Below, one piece after another: positions 1 through 6,323 of a stretch of 12,117 bases of DNA; position 1 is the stretch's first letter, and each line of letters begins with the position of its first letter. The DNA is from Candidatus Coatesbacteria bacterium RBG_13_66_14. GTDB taxonomy: Bacteria > RBG-13-66-14. The stretch is from assembly GCA_001774505.1 (NCBI GenBank), contig MFAF01000034.1, positions 12,842 through 24,958 of the forward strand. Reading direction: 5' to 3'. Made by a program: the position numbers and the translations under genes. Below the pieces are notes generated by a model that was given only the letters and a program-made list of their open reading frames with translations, was not told the DNA's origin and did not search any database.

Positions 1-1
1 C

Positions 2-1465
2 ATGGTCAACCAGAACACCTGCTTCCAGGCGGAGGCGTGGCAGAACGTCATCCGGTACGGCAAGTTCGAGTTCTGGCCGGAGGGGATAGACGCGCCGCCG
101 GAGGGCTGGCAGCTCTACGGTGCCCCGACGGCGGTGGAGCGGGAATCCGGCGCGGGGAACGTCCGGGTGGGGAACTACTCGGTGAAAATTACCACCGGCG
201 GGGCCAACCGCGGCATCAAGTACGCCGTCCCCAACTTCCGCGACTACCTGGGCAAGGTGTTCACCGTCTCGTGCTGGGTGAAGCAGTCCACGGCGGGGAC
301 CGTGGCGATCACCGTTGACGACGGGGTGGGGACCACGACCGGCCTCGCCGTCGTCCTGAGCGGGAACTTCCAGCAGGCGTTCTGCCGCCACACCATGGCC
401 GCCGCGGCGACGAAGCTGGAGGTCATCATCGCCTCGGTGGGGACCGCGCCGACCTTCTACGTGGACGAATTCTCGGCCTACGAGGGGACGATGCTCAAGG
501 CATACTCCCGGAGCCCCGAGGGGTCCATCGCCGAGCACGACGTAGTTCCGGTCAACCTCCTCTTGAATGCCGACTTCGAGCACTGGGCGGACGCCGCCGG
601 GATGGCGGACCAGTGGGAGAACTACACCGCCGCCGCCGTGTCCGCGCCCAATGCGGACGCGCACTTCGGCAACCGGAGCCTGGAGATAACCGCCGCGGCG
701 GCCATCGGCCAGGGGGCGTGCCAGCGCATCGGGGCCTTCTCCGACGTTCTCGCCTTCCTCAGAGGCAAGACCGTCTGCTTCAGCGTGTACGTGAAGGAGC
801 TGACGCCGGGGACCTCCCGGGAGTTCGCCCTGACCATCGAGGACGGCGTGGGCTCGACCGGCATCTCCTTCGATCAGGACGACTACGCGGACTGGACGCG
901 GCTGTGGGTGGTCCACACGGTGGACGCCGCGGCGACGCTCCTGACGGTCTCCGTGACCGCGAACCAGGCGGTGGTCGTGGCGGGGCTCCTGGCGGACTCG
1001 GCCTGCCTGAACATCGGCTCCCGGCCGATGCCCTGGTCCGGCAACATGCCCTCGGTCTGGTCGCCCGTGCGATACGGATTTTTTAAGAGCGGCGCGGTGA
1101 CGACCGGGACCTACCTGGACGAGGCCTGGCCCGTGCCGGAGCGGTTCTACCCGACGCGGCTGGACGTTTACTGGCTTCTCGGCCCCACCAGGATTCTCCC
1201 GGCGGGGAACACGGACGCCGTCCTCTACACCGGTGTCCGCGGGGCCGCCCCGGCCTCGACCGGGTTTTACGTCCGGGTGGCCGCCGAGCTGGCCCCCGAC
1301 GCGGACGGCGTGGGCGCCTCGGCGACGCAGATACCGGCTGCGGCTGAGACCGACGTGACGGCGGAGCTGAAGTACCTCCGCATCTACGTGGACAATGTGA
1401 GCACCTCCGCCAACCCGCAGACGCCCAGCGTGCTCCTGACCGGCTACACGCTGGCGCTGCCGTAG
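2..1465 (+). CDS. Phage tail/appendage-like protein with two tandem carbohydrate-binding-like modules (5' end possibly outside window)
   Basis: The reading frame is open from the window edge, so the ATG at base 2 may be internal and the protein (at least 487 residues) may be longer. Two modules of about 150 residues follow each other (roughly 17-162 and 186-338). Each opens with an aromatic N-x-x-F-E-x-W type strand (KFEFWPEG; NADFEHWAD), continues with a 'GN-S-I/L' strand (VGNYSVKIT; FGNRSLEIT), and has a near-identical hairpin (ITVDDGVGTTTG; LTIEDGVGSTG). This is the pattern of jelly-roll, CBM4/9-like beta-sandwich domains. The C-terminal third (about 355-487) is a separate beta-rich domain. 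Downstream genes form a phage lysis-like cassette, which suggests a virion tail or receptor-binding role; that is inference. A secreted glycan-binding protein is the alternative. An SD-like AGGAGG overlaps the stop and serves the next gene. Confidence 0.6.
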   Translation: MVNQNTCFQAEAWQNVIRYGKFEFWPEGIDAPPEGWQLYGAPTAVERESGAGNVRVGNYSVKITTGGANRGIKYAVPNFRDYLGKVFTVSCWVKQSTAGTVAITVDDGVGTTTGLAVVLSGNFQQAFCRHTMAAAATKLEVIIASVGTAPTFYVDEFSAYEGTMLKAYSRSPEGSIAEHDVVPVNLLLNADFEHWADAAGMADQWENYTAAAVSAPNADAHFGNRSLEITAAAAIGQGACQRIGAFSDVLAFLRGKTVCFSVYVKELTPGTSREFALTIEDGVGSTGISFDQDDYADWTRLWVVHTVDAAATLLTVSVTANQAVVVAGLLADSACLNIGSRPMPWSGNMPSVWSPVRYGFFKSGAVTTGTYLDEAWPVPERFYPTRLDVYWLLGPTRILPAGNTDAVLYTGVRGAAPASTGFYVRVAAELAPDADGVGASATQIPAAAETDVTAELKYLRIYVDNVSTSANPQTPSVLLTGYTLALP

Positions 1466-1473
1466 GAGGCATC

Positions 1474-1776
1474 ATGCCTTGGCGCTGGGCGAGAGATGAA
1501 TGGTGGGCGGGCGACAAGCTCGGCCACTTCTTGGGGGGGCTGGCGAGCCCCCTTCTTCTGTGGGCCGTGTTTCACCTCTGGCGCGGCTGGTGCGTCCTGG
1601 GCTCCCTGGCTTTTTGGTGGCTGTGGGAGGTCAAGGACGTGTACATTCCGTACGAAAAGTACGGTTGGCTCGGAGGCGACGGGTTCAGTTGGCGGGACGC
1701 CCTGGCCTCGTCCGTCGGCATCTGGTTCGGCTGGATGATCCTGGAGCTGTTCGGCTCCTGCCTGCCGGGGGCGTGA
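1474..1776 (+). CDS. Small DUF2279/YfiM-like membrane protein of the phage cassette
   Basis: This 100-residue protein starts at an ATG eight bases after the preceding stop, with TAGGAGG just upstream. The N-terminus has the sequence WWAGDKLGHFLGG (residues 10-22), matching the 'DK-x-x-HF' signature of the YfiM/DUF2279 group. A hydrophobic segment (about 24-48) follows, then WEVKDVYIPYEKYG, and a second hydrophobic stretch (about 79-97). The 'W-E-x-K-D' acidic patch after the first helix is also typical of that group. Small proteins of this kind are found both in bacterial envelopes and in phage late regions; their function is unknown. Its place directly before a holin-like gene and an endolysin suggests a lysis or membrane role here, which is inferred. 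Its stop overlaps the next start by one base. Confidence 0.6.
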   Translation: MPWRWARDEWWAGDKLGHFLGGLASPLLLWAVFHLWRGWCVLGSLAFWWLWEVKDVYIPYEKYGWLGGDGFSWRDALASSVGIWFGWMILELFGSCLPGA

Positions 1777-2120
1777 TGGAAGAGAAAACGGTTGAGCGGC
1801 CCAAGCTCTTCAACTTCAACGGCGGGATAGAGTTCGGCCAGCGGCTCTTCGGCTTCCTGCTGATCGCCCTCCTCGCAGCGGTGGCGCTGGTGCTCCACGC
1901 CTGCGGGGTCATCGGCGAGGGGGCGTTCAACGCGGCGATTGTGACGGCGGGGACCGTGGCGGCGGCGCTCGCCGTCGGGCGCTCCATCCAGAAGGCCGCC
2001 CGGGAGAAGGCCGGCGGGGAGATTGACGACGCCACGGGGAACGCCATCATCGAGGCCGTGGGAAAGGCCGCGCCGCAACCGAAGGGAGGCGGGGGCTTTG
2101 GAGACGGGAAATCTGTTTGA
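1776..2120 (+). CDS. Two-helix holin-like small membrane protein
   Basis: The start is the ATG that overlaps the preceding TGA by one base (TGATG), giving 114 residues. There is a hydrophilic N-terminus (about 1-24), a strong transmembrane helix (about 25-46, LFGFLLIALLAAVALVLHAC), a short turn (GVIGEG), and a second Ala-rich helix (about 52-68), followed by a charged Lys/Glu segment and a Gly/Lys tail. Size, helical hairpin, charged C-terminus and position immediately upstream of a peptidoglycan peptidase fit a class II holin, which would permeabilise the inner membrane and release the endolysin. No specific holin family is recognised, so the function rests on architecture and context. The 3' end overlaps the endolysin start by 23 bases. 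Confidence 0.55.
   Translation: MEEKTVERPKLFNFNGGIEFGQRLFGFLLIALLAAVALVLHACGVIGEGAFNAAIVTAGTVAAALAVGRSIQKAAREKAGGEIDDATGNAIIEAVGKAAPQPKGGGGFGDGKSV
2083..2089 (+). promoter_or_regulatory. Ribosome binding site supporting a TTG start for the endolysin
   Basis: AGGGAGG lies eight bases before the TTG at 2098 and inside the 3' end of the holin-like gene. It decides between the TTG start and the unlikely upstream ATG at 2023, and it implies translationally coupled expression of the two lysis genes. Confidence 0.6.
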
Positions 2121-2667
2121 CATCCCCCGCGACCTCGCCCGGCCCCGAGAGGGCCGGGTTACTTATGTGCGGATGAAGGGGACCGGGCGTCTCATCGAAA
2201 CGCTGGACGAGTGGAAGGTCCGCGTCGTGACGCTTTACGGCGGCGACCCGGCGGGTTTTCTGGTGGCGAACTCCTGCTACCGCCCGAAATCCGACCTCGA
2301 GCCCGGCGGCCCCGGCCCGGAGCCCGGCGTGGATCGGGCCAGCTACCCCACGGACTACACCGACGCCAACGGCCACTGGACAGGCTGCGCGGTGGATTAC
2401 TCCGCGCGGCTGACCGCCGAGAGCTTCTGGGGAAGCCTGTGCCCCAAGTGGTGCCGGGACGACATCCGGGACAGCCTCGTCGCCGCGGGGCTCTTCCACC
2501 CCTGGTACTACTACCGCTCCTGGGTCGAGGGGTACTTCAAGATGCACGAATACTGGCACATCGCCGTCGAGCTCACCCCCTGGGAGCAGGCCCATGCCTA
2601 CCGGGAGACGCCGCCGCACTGGTACGACGGCTTGCGGCCCGGCTCGACCGCCATCCGTACCCATTGA
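2098..2667 (+). CDS. Phage endolysin, M15-family zinc peptidase (D-Ala-D-Ala / L-Ala-D-Glu type)
   Basis: A longer frame begins at 2023, but its first 25 codons lie wholly within the upstream gene. A TTG at 2098 sits eight bases after AGGGAGG (2083-2089) and gives a more natural 189-residue protein. The M15 zinc site is visible: H93-W-T-G-C-A-V-D100 matches 'H-x-x-G-x-A-x-D' (His and Asp ligands), and E151-Y-W-H154 matches the catalytic 'E-x-W-H' (general base Glu, third ligand His). Such enzymes cut cross-bridge or stem peptides of peptidoglycan. There is no signal peptide, so it would depend on the holin-like protein upstream. A Pro/Gly-rich stretch (about 67-80) and an aromatic C-terminus are present. 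Exact bond specificity cannot be read from the sequence. M15 carboxypeptidases of the host are the alternative, but they normally carry export signals. Confidence 0.75.
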   Translation: METGNLFDIPRDLARPREGRVTYVRMKGTGRLIETLDEWKVRVVTLYGGDPAGFLVANSCYRPKSDLEPGGPGPEPGVDRASYPTDYTDANGHWTGCAVDYSARLTAESFWGSLCPKWCRDDIRDSLVAAGLFHPWYYYRSWVEGYFKMHEYWHIAVELTPWEQAHAYRETPPHWYDGLRPGSTAIRTH

Positions 2668-2697
2668 GGGTACGAGCGTACCCGTTTTGGGTACACC
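2656..2697. repeat. Two tandem 21-base palindromic units across the endolysin stop codon
   Basis: Unit one (2656-2676) and unit two (2677-2697) share the layout CGTACCC-5 bases-GGGTAC. The four arms alternate in orientation at 2657-2662, 2668-2673, 2678-2683 and 2689-2694 with an exact 21-base period. GGGTACG (2668-2674) can also pair with CGTACCC (2677-2683) across a two-base gap, so alternative hairpins compete. The first unit contains the TGA stop. No poly-T follows directly, so a simple terminator is unlikely. A protein-binding site or an mRNA processing or regulatory structure is possible. Confidence 0.6.
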
Positions 2698-2720
2698 CGT
2701 AGCTGTTAATAAAAAGGGGA

Positions 2721-2766
2721 AAGTGAGCGACAACGGGATTTGCCGCTAAAAAGTGAGCGGCAACCC
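2721..2766 (+). repeat. Direct repeat and stem-loop before the small membrane protein gene
   Basis: AAGTGAGCGACAAC (2721-2734) and AAGTGAGCGGCAAC (2751-2764) are direct repeats 30 bases apart with one mismatch. The second copy also forms a stem: TTGCCGCT (2740-2747) pairs with AGCGGCAA (2756-2763) over an eight-base loop, extended by GGG (2735-2737) with CCC (2764-2766) around a two-base bulge. The stem ends two bases before the AGGAAGG ribosome binding site of the gene at 2780, so it could affect that gene's translation or mRNA stability. Confidence 0.5.
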
Positions 2767-2779
2767 CAGGAAGGATAAA

Positions 2780-2905
2780 ATGAACGACGGGGCAGGCAAG
2801 TGGCGCTGGATTTTCTGGACCATCTTCGTCATCGCCGTGGTGGCGGTGTTCTTCCTCGTCGGCTGGGCCCTCGACTGGTGGTCGGTGGGAGGTCTGTTCC
2901 TCTGA
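2780..2905 (+). CDS. Tiny single-pass membrane protein (41 aa)
   Basis: A short ATG frame is preceded by AGGAAGG (2768-2774) at five bases spacing and ends in a TGA that overlaps the next ATG (TGATG). The peptide has a short charged N-terminus (MNDGAGKWRW), one long hydrophobic helix (about residues 10-31) and a Trp-rich end (ALDWWSVGGLFL). A good ribosome site, coupling to the next gene and high hydrophobicity support real coding despite the size. It may be a second holin, an antiholin or another membrane component of the lysis cassette; no family is recognised. Confidence 0.55.
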   Translation: MNDGAGKWRWIFWTIFVIAVVAVFFLVGWALDWWSVGGLFL

Positions 2906-3156
2906 TGAGCGACGGCAACGGCGAAAAACGCTGGCTGACGTGGCTGGTCCGCGTCATCGTGCCCGCGCTGATCGCGGCGCTCTGGTTGAGCCTGTCGGCC
3001 CAACTGGACGACCTGCGGTGCGAGGTCCGGGAGATGCGCGCCGAGGTGCGCGACGAGCTGAAGTCGCAGCGGCTCGTCAACCGGGAGCAGGACGGGCGTC
3101 TAGCCCGGCTGGACGCGGAGGTCGGGCTCCTGCGGGACGACGGCCGCGGTGATTAA
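2905..3156 (+). CDS. Membrane-anchored coiled-coil protein, i-spanin/XhlA-like
   Basis: The start chosen is the ATG overlapping the preceding TGA; a frame extending further upstream would consist of shadow sequence of the 41-residue gene. The 83-residue product has a basic N-terminus (MSDGNGEKRW), one transmembrane helix (about 11-30, LTWLVRVIVPALIAALWLSL), and a strongly charged helical region (about 33-78) with Leu/Val at heptad-like spacing (LDDLRCEVREMRAEVRDEL and later LARLDAEVGLL). An N-terminal anchor followed by a coiled coil matches the layout of Rz-type inner-membrane spanins or small XhlA-like phage proteins. No outer-membrane partner (Rz1-like lipoprotein) was found. The last 57 bases overlap the 3' end of the opposite-strand Gx gene, suggesting the element's edge. 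Confidence 0.6.
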   Translation: MSDGNGEKRWLTWLVRVIVPALIAALWLSLSAQLDDLRCEVREMRAEVRDELKSQRLVNREQDGRLARLDAEVGLLRDDGRGD

Positions 3157-3624
3157 CCCGACGACCACGCCGGCGGCGAGAGAGGGGAGGAGGACCAGCG
3201 GCAGGAGGCCCCAGGCGAGGCCCGGCAGCAGCACGAGAATCGCCGTCGCCCACTGTGCGGCCGCGTGGAACGCCGCCCCGGTGAGGGAGACGCCCACGAG
3301 GCTGACGCGCCGGGGGTAGAGCGGCAGCAGGGCGCTCATCGCCCCCCAGCTCGCCACGGAGCCGGCGAGGTTCATGAAAATTATCGGCGTCAGGAGGTTG
3401 CCCAGGAAGAGGGAGCCCAGGACGGTCCGGACAAGGCTCAACCTCAGTGCCGGCAGCGGGCCCTGCCTCACCAGGACCACCAGGACGACGATGTTGGAGA
3501 GGCCGAGGCGCATCCAGGGGACCGGGCGCGGCAGGAGGCCCTCCAGGACGTAGAGGGCCAGGGCCAGCGCGAGCAGGCCGATCCCCCTGTACCTCTCCAC
3601 GACCCGCCTAACGGGTGACGGCAT
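3100..3624 (-). CDS. Gx transporter family / heptaprenyl diphosphate synthase component I-like membrane protein
   Basis: This 174-residue, highly hydrophobic protein has about five membrane segments. The family signature is visible: P-W-M-R-L-G-L-S-N-I-V (35-46), followed by an Arg-containing motif (LVRTVLGSLFLGN, 64-76) and N-L-A-G-S-V-A-S (85-92), matching the LGLaN, R-ll-G and sl-G-x-x-S blocks of the Gx family. These resemble substrate-binding (S) subunits of ECF-like transporters and were historically named heptaprenyl diphosphate synthase component I; the substrate is not settled. Its ATG overlaps the end of the NusG_II gene by 17 bases, so the two are coupled. The last 18 residues (LITAAVVPQEPDLRVQPG) are encoded antisense to the phage-like gene at 2905-3156. 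The hydrophilic tail after AAVV may have been supplied or altered by the inserted element. Confidence 0.75.
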   Translation of the reverse strand: MPSPVRRVVERYRGIGLLALALALYVLEGLLPRPVPWMRLGLSNIVVLVVLVRQGPLPALRLSLVRTVLGSLFLGNLLTPIIFMNLAGSVASWGAMSALLPLYPRRVSLVGVSLTGAAFHAAAQWATAILVLLPGLAWGLLPLVLLPSLAAGVVVGLITAAVVPQEPDLRVQPG

Positions 3625-3967
3625 CTACACCGCCCTCTCCTTCAATTCGAACCCCGACACCGTTGGGGACGCACCAGACCGCCTCGCCCGCCTTGTCTAT
3701 CCCCCCCATCTTCACGCAGAGCTTCTGGGGGCAGTCCGAGCTCTCCACCCAGGCCCGGCCTCCCTCGATCCGGACGACGGTCTCTCCGACTGGCCCCTCG
3801 AGCACAAGGGTCCGTTCCTCGTCGAGGCCGACGCGGATCTCCCCGCCGGGGTAGGTGACGACCGCCGTGGCGCCCGGCTCCTCGGGGAGCATCCAGGGAA
3901 TCGCCGCCGCCGCCGACAGAGCGACGGCCAGCGGGATGTCCAGGGGTTTCAGCCGCCAGCGCGCCAT
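3608..3967 (-). CDS. NusG domain II (NusG_II)-containing membrane-anchored protein
   Basis: The ATG at 3967 is preferred over an in-frame start at 4003, because GAGG lies six bases upstream and because the family begins with a short basic stretch and a helix (MARWRLKPLDIPLAVALSAA). The 119-residue protein has one N-terminal transmembrane segment (about 10-28) and then a small beta domain. It contains the NusG_II block: SSDCPQKLC (77-84), VKMGGIDKAGEAVWCVPN (85-102), with C79, C84 and C99 conserved. Despite the name, it lacks the NGN domain and is not the transcription factor NusG. In many genomes this family sits beside Gx-type proteins, often near electron transport (Rnf, ApbE) or isoprenoid genes. 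Here it is seven bases after the M28 peptidase gene and overlaps the Gx gene. Confidence 0.8.
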   Translation of the reverse strand: MARWRLKPLDIPLAVALSAAAAIPWMLPEEPGATAVVTYPGGEIRVGLDEERTLVLEGPVGETVVRIEGGRAWVESSDCPQKLCVKMGGIDKAGEAVWCVPNGVGVRIEGEGGVDAVTR

Positions 3968-3974
3968 CGGACCC

Positions 3975-6314
3975 TCAACGGATGACGGCGAGCTTCCCGA
4001 CACTCTCCTCGACCCGGGCCGCCAGCCGGTAGAGGTACACGCCCGAGGCCAGGTCCCGCCCGCCCGAGTTCTCCACCGCCCACTCGTACTCGCCCTCCAG
4101 GCCCCCCGCTTCGAAGACCAGGCTCCCCGCCGCGTCGAAGACTTTGAGGTCCGTCCCCGCCGGCAGGTCGCGGAAGGTGACCGTCGTGTGGCCCTCGCCG
4201 GGGCGGAAGGGGTTCGGGAAGGCGTAGGCGGCGTCCAGCCCTTCCGCCTGCCCCCCGCGGGGTACCAGTTGCAGGACCGCGGCCGCCGCCGCCCGGGCGC
4301 CGCTCACCCCCTGCACCATGTCCAGCTTGTCAATCGTGTCCTCGGTGGTGTGGTAGTAGGGGTAGATCTGGGTGCCGTCGTACTCGCCGATGTGGATCGC
4401 CGGGATCCCCGCGCGCCAGAAGCTGGCGTGGTCCGAGCGGTACCACTCGGGGTCGTTGGTCTCCACCACGAAGGCCGGCGTGTAGCCGCACCCGTCGTCG
4501 TAGGCGCCGGAGAGCCAGAGCGAGTCGTCCCGGGTGAAAGCCTCCAGGTCGTAGTTCTCGTCGTCGCGGTAGGCGTACATGTCCAGGTTCAGCACGCCGC
4601 CGACCTCGCCCTCCGCCAGGTCGGCCACGTAGTAGGACGACCCGATCAGCCCCTGCTCCTCCCCGGAGAAGAAAACGATTCGGACGGGCGTTTCGAAGGT
4701 GAGCCCCCGGCATGCGCGCGCGACCTCGAGGCAGGCGGACACGCCGCTGCCGTTGTCGTCCGCCCCGGGCGCCAGGTTGTGCGGGTCATCGGAGATGCTG
4801 TCGTAGTGCCCCGTGACGAGAAGGGCCGGGCCGTCTCCCGAGCTTTCGAGCTCGCAGACCACGTTCCGCCAGGTCAGCCTCTCCTCGGTTTCGATTTCCC
4901 CCCCGACGAGGGTCCCGCCGCCGTCGGTGGAGACGTAGGCGAAGGGCGGCTCCCCGCCGCCGATCCACAGGGTGTCGTCGTCCAGCACGTCCAGGGCGAG
5001 GAAGCGGTCCCGGTCCGAGCTCTGGATTACGGTCCAGATCGCGCCGCCGTCGGTGGTCTCGAACAGGTGGCGGTTGTCCCCCACGCAGAAGCCGTGCAGC
5101 GCATCCACGAACTCGACCTGGTAGATGAACTGGGAGAACCCGCTCTCCTGATCCGACCAGGAGAGTCCGCCGTCCCCGGAGCGGAGGATGGTGCCGGCCG
5201 CGCCGACCGCCCACGCGTCGCCGGCCGTCGGAGAGATGCTCACCGCGTAGAGGATACTCTCGGTCCCCGAGTCCACGCCCACCCACGACTCCCCCCAGTC
5301 CACGCTGCGCAGTATCCGCCCCCCCGAACCCACGGCCAGCCCCAGGGAGCCTACCAGGTCCACCCCCAGCATGCTCCACGTGTCGGGGACGTCGGCCTCG
5401 GTCCAGGTTTCGCCCCCGTCGTCCGTCCAGGAGATGAAGCCGATGCCGGCGGCGCATCCGTGCCCATCGTCGCTGAAGGCGATGTCCCGGATGCTCGAGG
5501 GGAAGTCGTGGTCCACGACCTCCCAGCTATCCCCCCCGTCATCGGTGGCGAGCATGGTCCGCCACCCCCCGACGAACCCCCGGTCCGCGTCGAGGAAGAG
5601 CACCGCGCGGGTGTAGTAGCCGCCGGTGTCCTCCAGGGCGTGCCAGGTTTCCCCCCCGTCCTCGGTCTTGACCGCCATCAGCCCCACGGCGTAGACCGTG
5701 TTGGAATCCACGGCCGAGACGTCCCAGACGGACACCGTCCCGACCCCGTTTAATTCGTAGGTATGGTAGTAGGGCTCGTAGCCCCACCCTCCCAGGGTGG
5801 CCATCAGAAGCTCGGCGGCCTCGGCGCACCCCGGGCAGAAGGAGAAGCGGGTGGGGATGGCGGTGAGCTGCTCGAGATGGTCCAGGTAGTGCTCGGTGTC
5901 TATCCGGGCGATGACCGCCGGGTCTATCCAGCCGCCGCCGAAGGGCTCGGGGGGCGTGTCCTGGAGCATCCCGGCGGGCCGGGAGACCCCGGGCAGGGGG
6001 GAGAGGAGCAGGAGCTCGCCGCCGGGGAATCCCGGCAGGAGCCCGTCGGAGGAGAGCAGGTGGACGCCGGGGAAGGAGGCGACGGTCCGGGTCCCCGCGG
6101 GCGGGGCCTCGCCGTAGAAGAGGTAGTAGAACGAGCCGGGCTCGTGGTCGGCCAGCCATCGGGCGCCCGGCGTCGCCTCGCCGAGGTAGAGCCAGCCGTC
6201 GGCCGCGGGAACGGCGAAGACGGAGGACTCGGGCGCGGCCGGCGAATAAAAGAGGCCCGGCGTCGCCCAGGCCCCCAGGTGAAGAAGGGTGAGGAGCCAA
6301 ACGGTGGCGCGCAT
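3975..6314 (-). CDS. Secreted M28-family zinc metallopeptidase with inserted seven-bladed Asp-box propeller and Por/FlgD-like C-terminal domain
   Basis: The 779-residue protein starts with a signal peptide (MRATVWLLTLLHLGAWA). Residues 138-190 resemble the start of an M28 unit (HLEQLTAIPTRFS, then an amphipathic helix and GWGYEPYYHTYELNG). The catalytic core resumes at about 476 and ends near 685. All zinc-site residues are present: H503 (TGHYDS), D519 (GADDNGSG), E552 and E553 (SGEEQG), D578 (NLDMY) and H655 (YYHTTED), plus the usual SDH at 627-629. Between the two halves (about 191-475) lie seven Asp-box-like repeats of the form D-G-G-x-x-W, as in Ycf48/BNR propellers. The C-terminus (about 695-779, with FPNPFRPG and GVYLYRL) is a Por-secretion or FlgD-Ig-like domain, suggesting surface display. 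It probably acts as an aminopeptidase outside the cytoplasm. It lies nine bases after the YbjN-like gene. Confidence 0.85.
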   Translation of the reverse strand: MRATVWLLTLLHLGAWATPGLFYSPAAPESSVFAVPAADGWLYLGEATPGARWLADHEPGSFYYLFYGEAPPAGTRTVASFPGVHLLSSDGLLPGFPGGELLLLSPLPGVSRPAGMLQDTPPEPFGGGWIDPAVIARIDTEHYLDHLEQLTAIPTRFSFCPGCAEAAELLMATLGGWGYEPYYHTYELNGVGTVSVWDVSAVDSNTVYAVGLMAVKTEDGGETWHALEDTGGYYTRAVLFLDADRGFVGGWRTMLATDDGGDSWEVVDHDFPSSIRDIAFSDDGHGCAAGIGFISWTDDGGETWTEADVPDTWSMLGVDLVGSLGLAVGSGGRILRSVDWGESWVGVDSGTESILYAVSISPTAGDAWAVGAAGTILRSGDGGLSWSDQESGFSQFIYQVEFVDALHGFCVGDNRHLFETTDGGAIWTVIQSSDRDRFLALDVLDDDTLWIGGGEPPFAYVSTDGGGTLVGGEIETEERLTWRNVVCELESSGDGPALLVTGHYDSISDDPHNLAPGADDNGSGVSACLEVARACRGLTFETPVRIVFFSGEEQGLIGSSYYVADLAEGEVGGVLNLDMYAYRDDENYDLEAFTRDDSLWLSGAYDDGCGYTPAFVVETNDPEWYRSDHASFWRAGIPAIHIGEYDGTQIYPYYHTTEDTIDKLDMVQGVSGARAAAAAVLQLVPRGGQAEGLDAAYAFPNPFRPGEGHTTVTFRDLPAGTDLKVFDAAGSLVFEAGGLEGEYEWAVENSGGRDLASGVYLYRLAARVEESVGKLAVIR

Positions 6315-6323
6315 CCGCCCCCC

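Noticed and set aside
2023..2097. N-terminal extension of the endolysin from an upstream ATG
   Set aside because: The extension lies entirely within the holin-like gene, is Arg/Pro-rich as expected from a shadow frame, and lacks a ribosome site; the TTG at 2098 has a good one.
3608..3967. Naming the NusG_II protein as transcription factor NusG
   Set aside because: The NGN and KOW domains are absent and it has an N-terminal membrane anchor; only the NusG_II block with three cysteines is present.
3855..5753. Long open frame (632 codons) on the plus strand opposite the M28 peptidase gene
   Set aside because: It is an antisense shadow produced by high GC content; its translation is rich in Arg, Gly, Val and Pro without any domain, while the minus strand carries a complete M28 protein.
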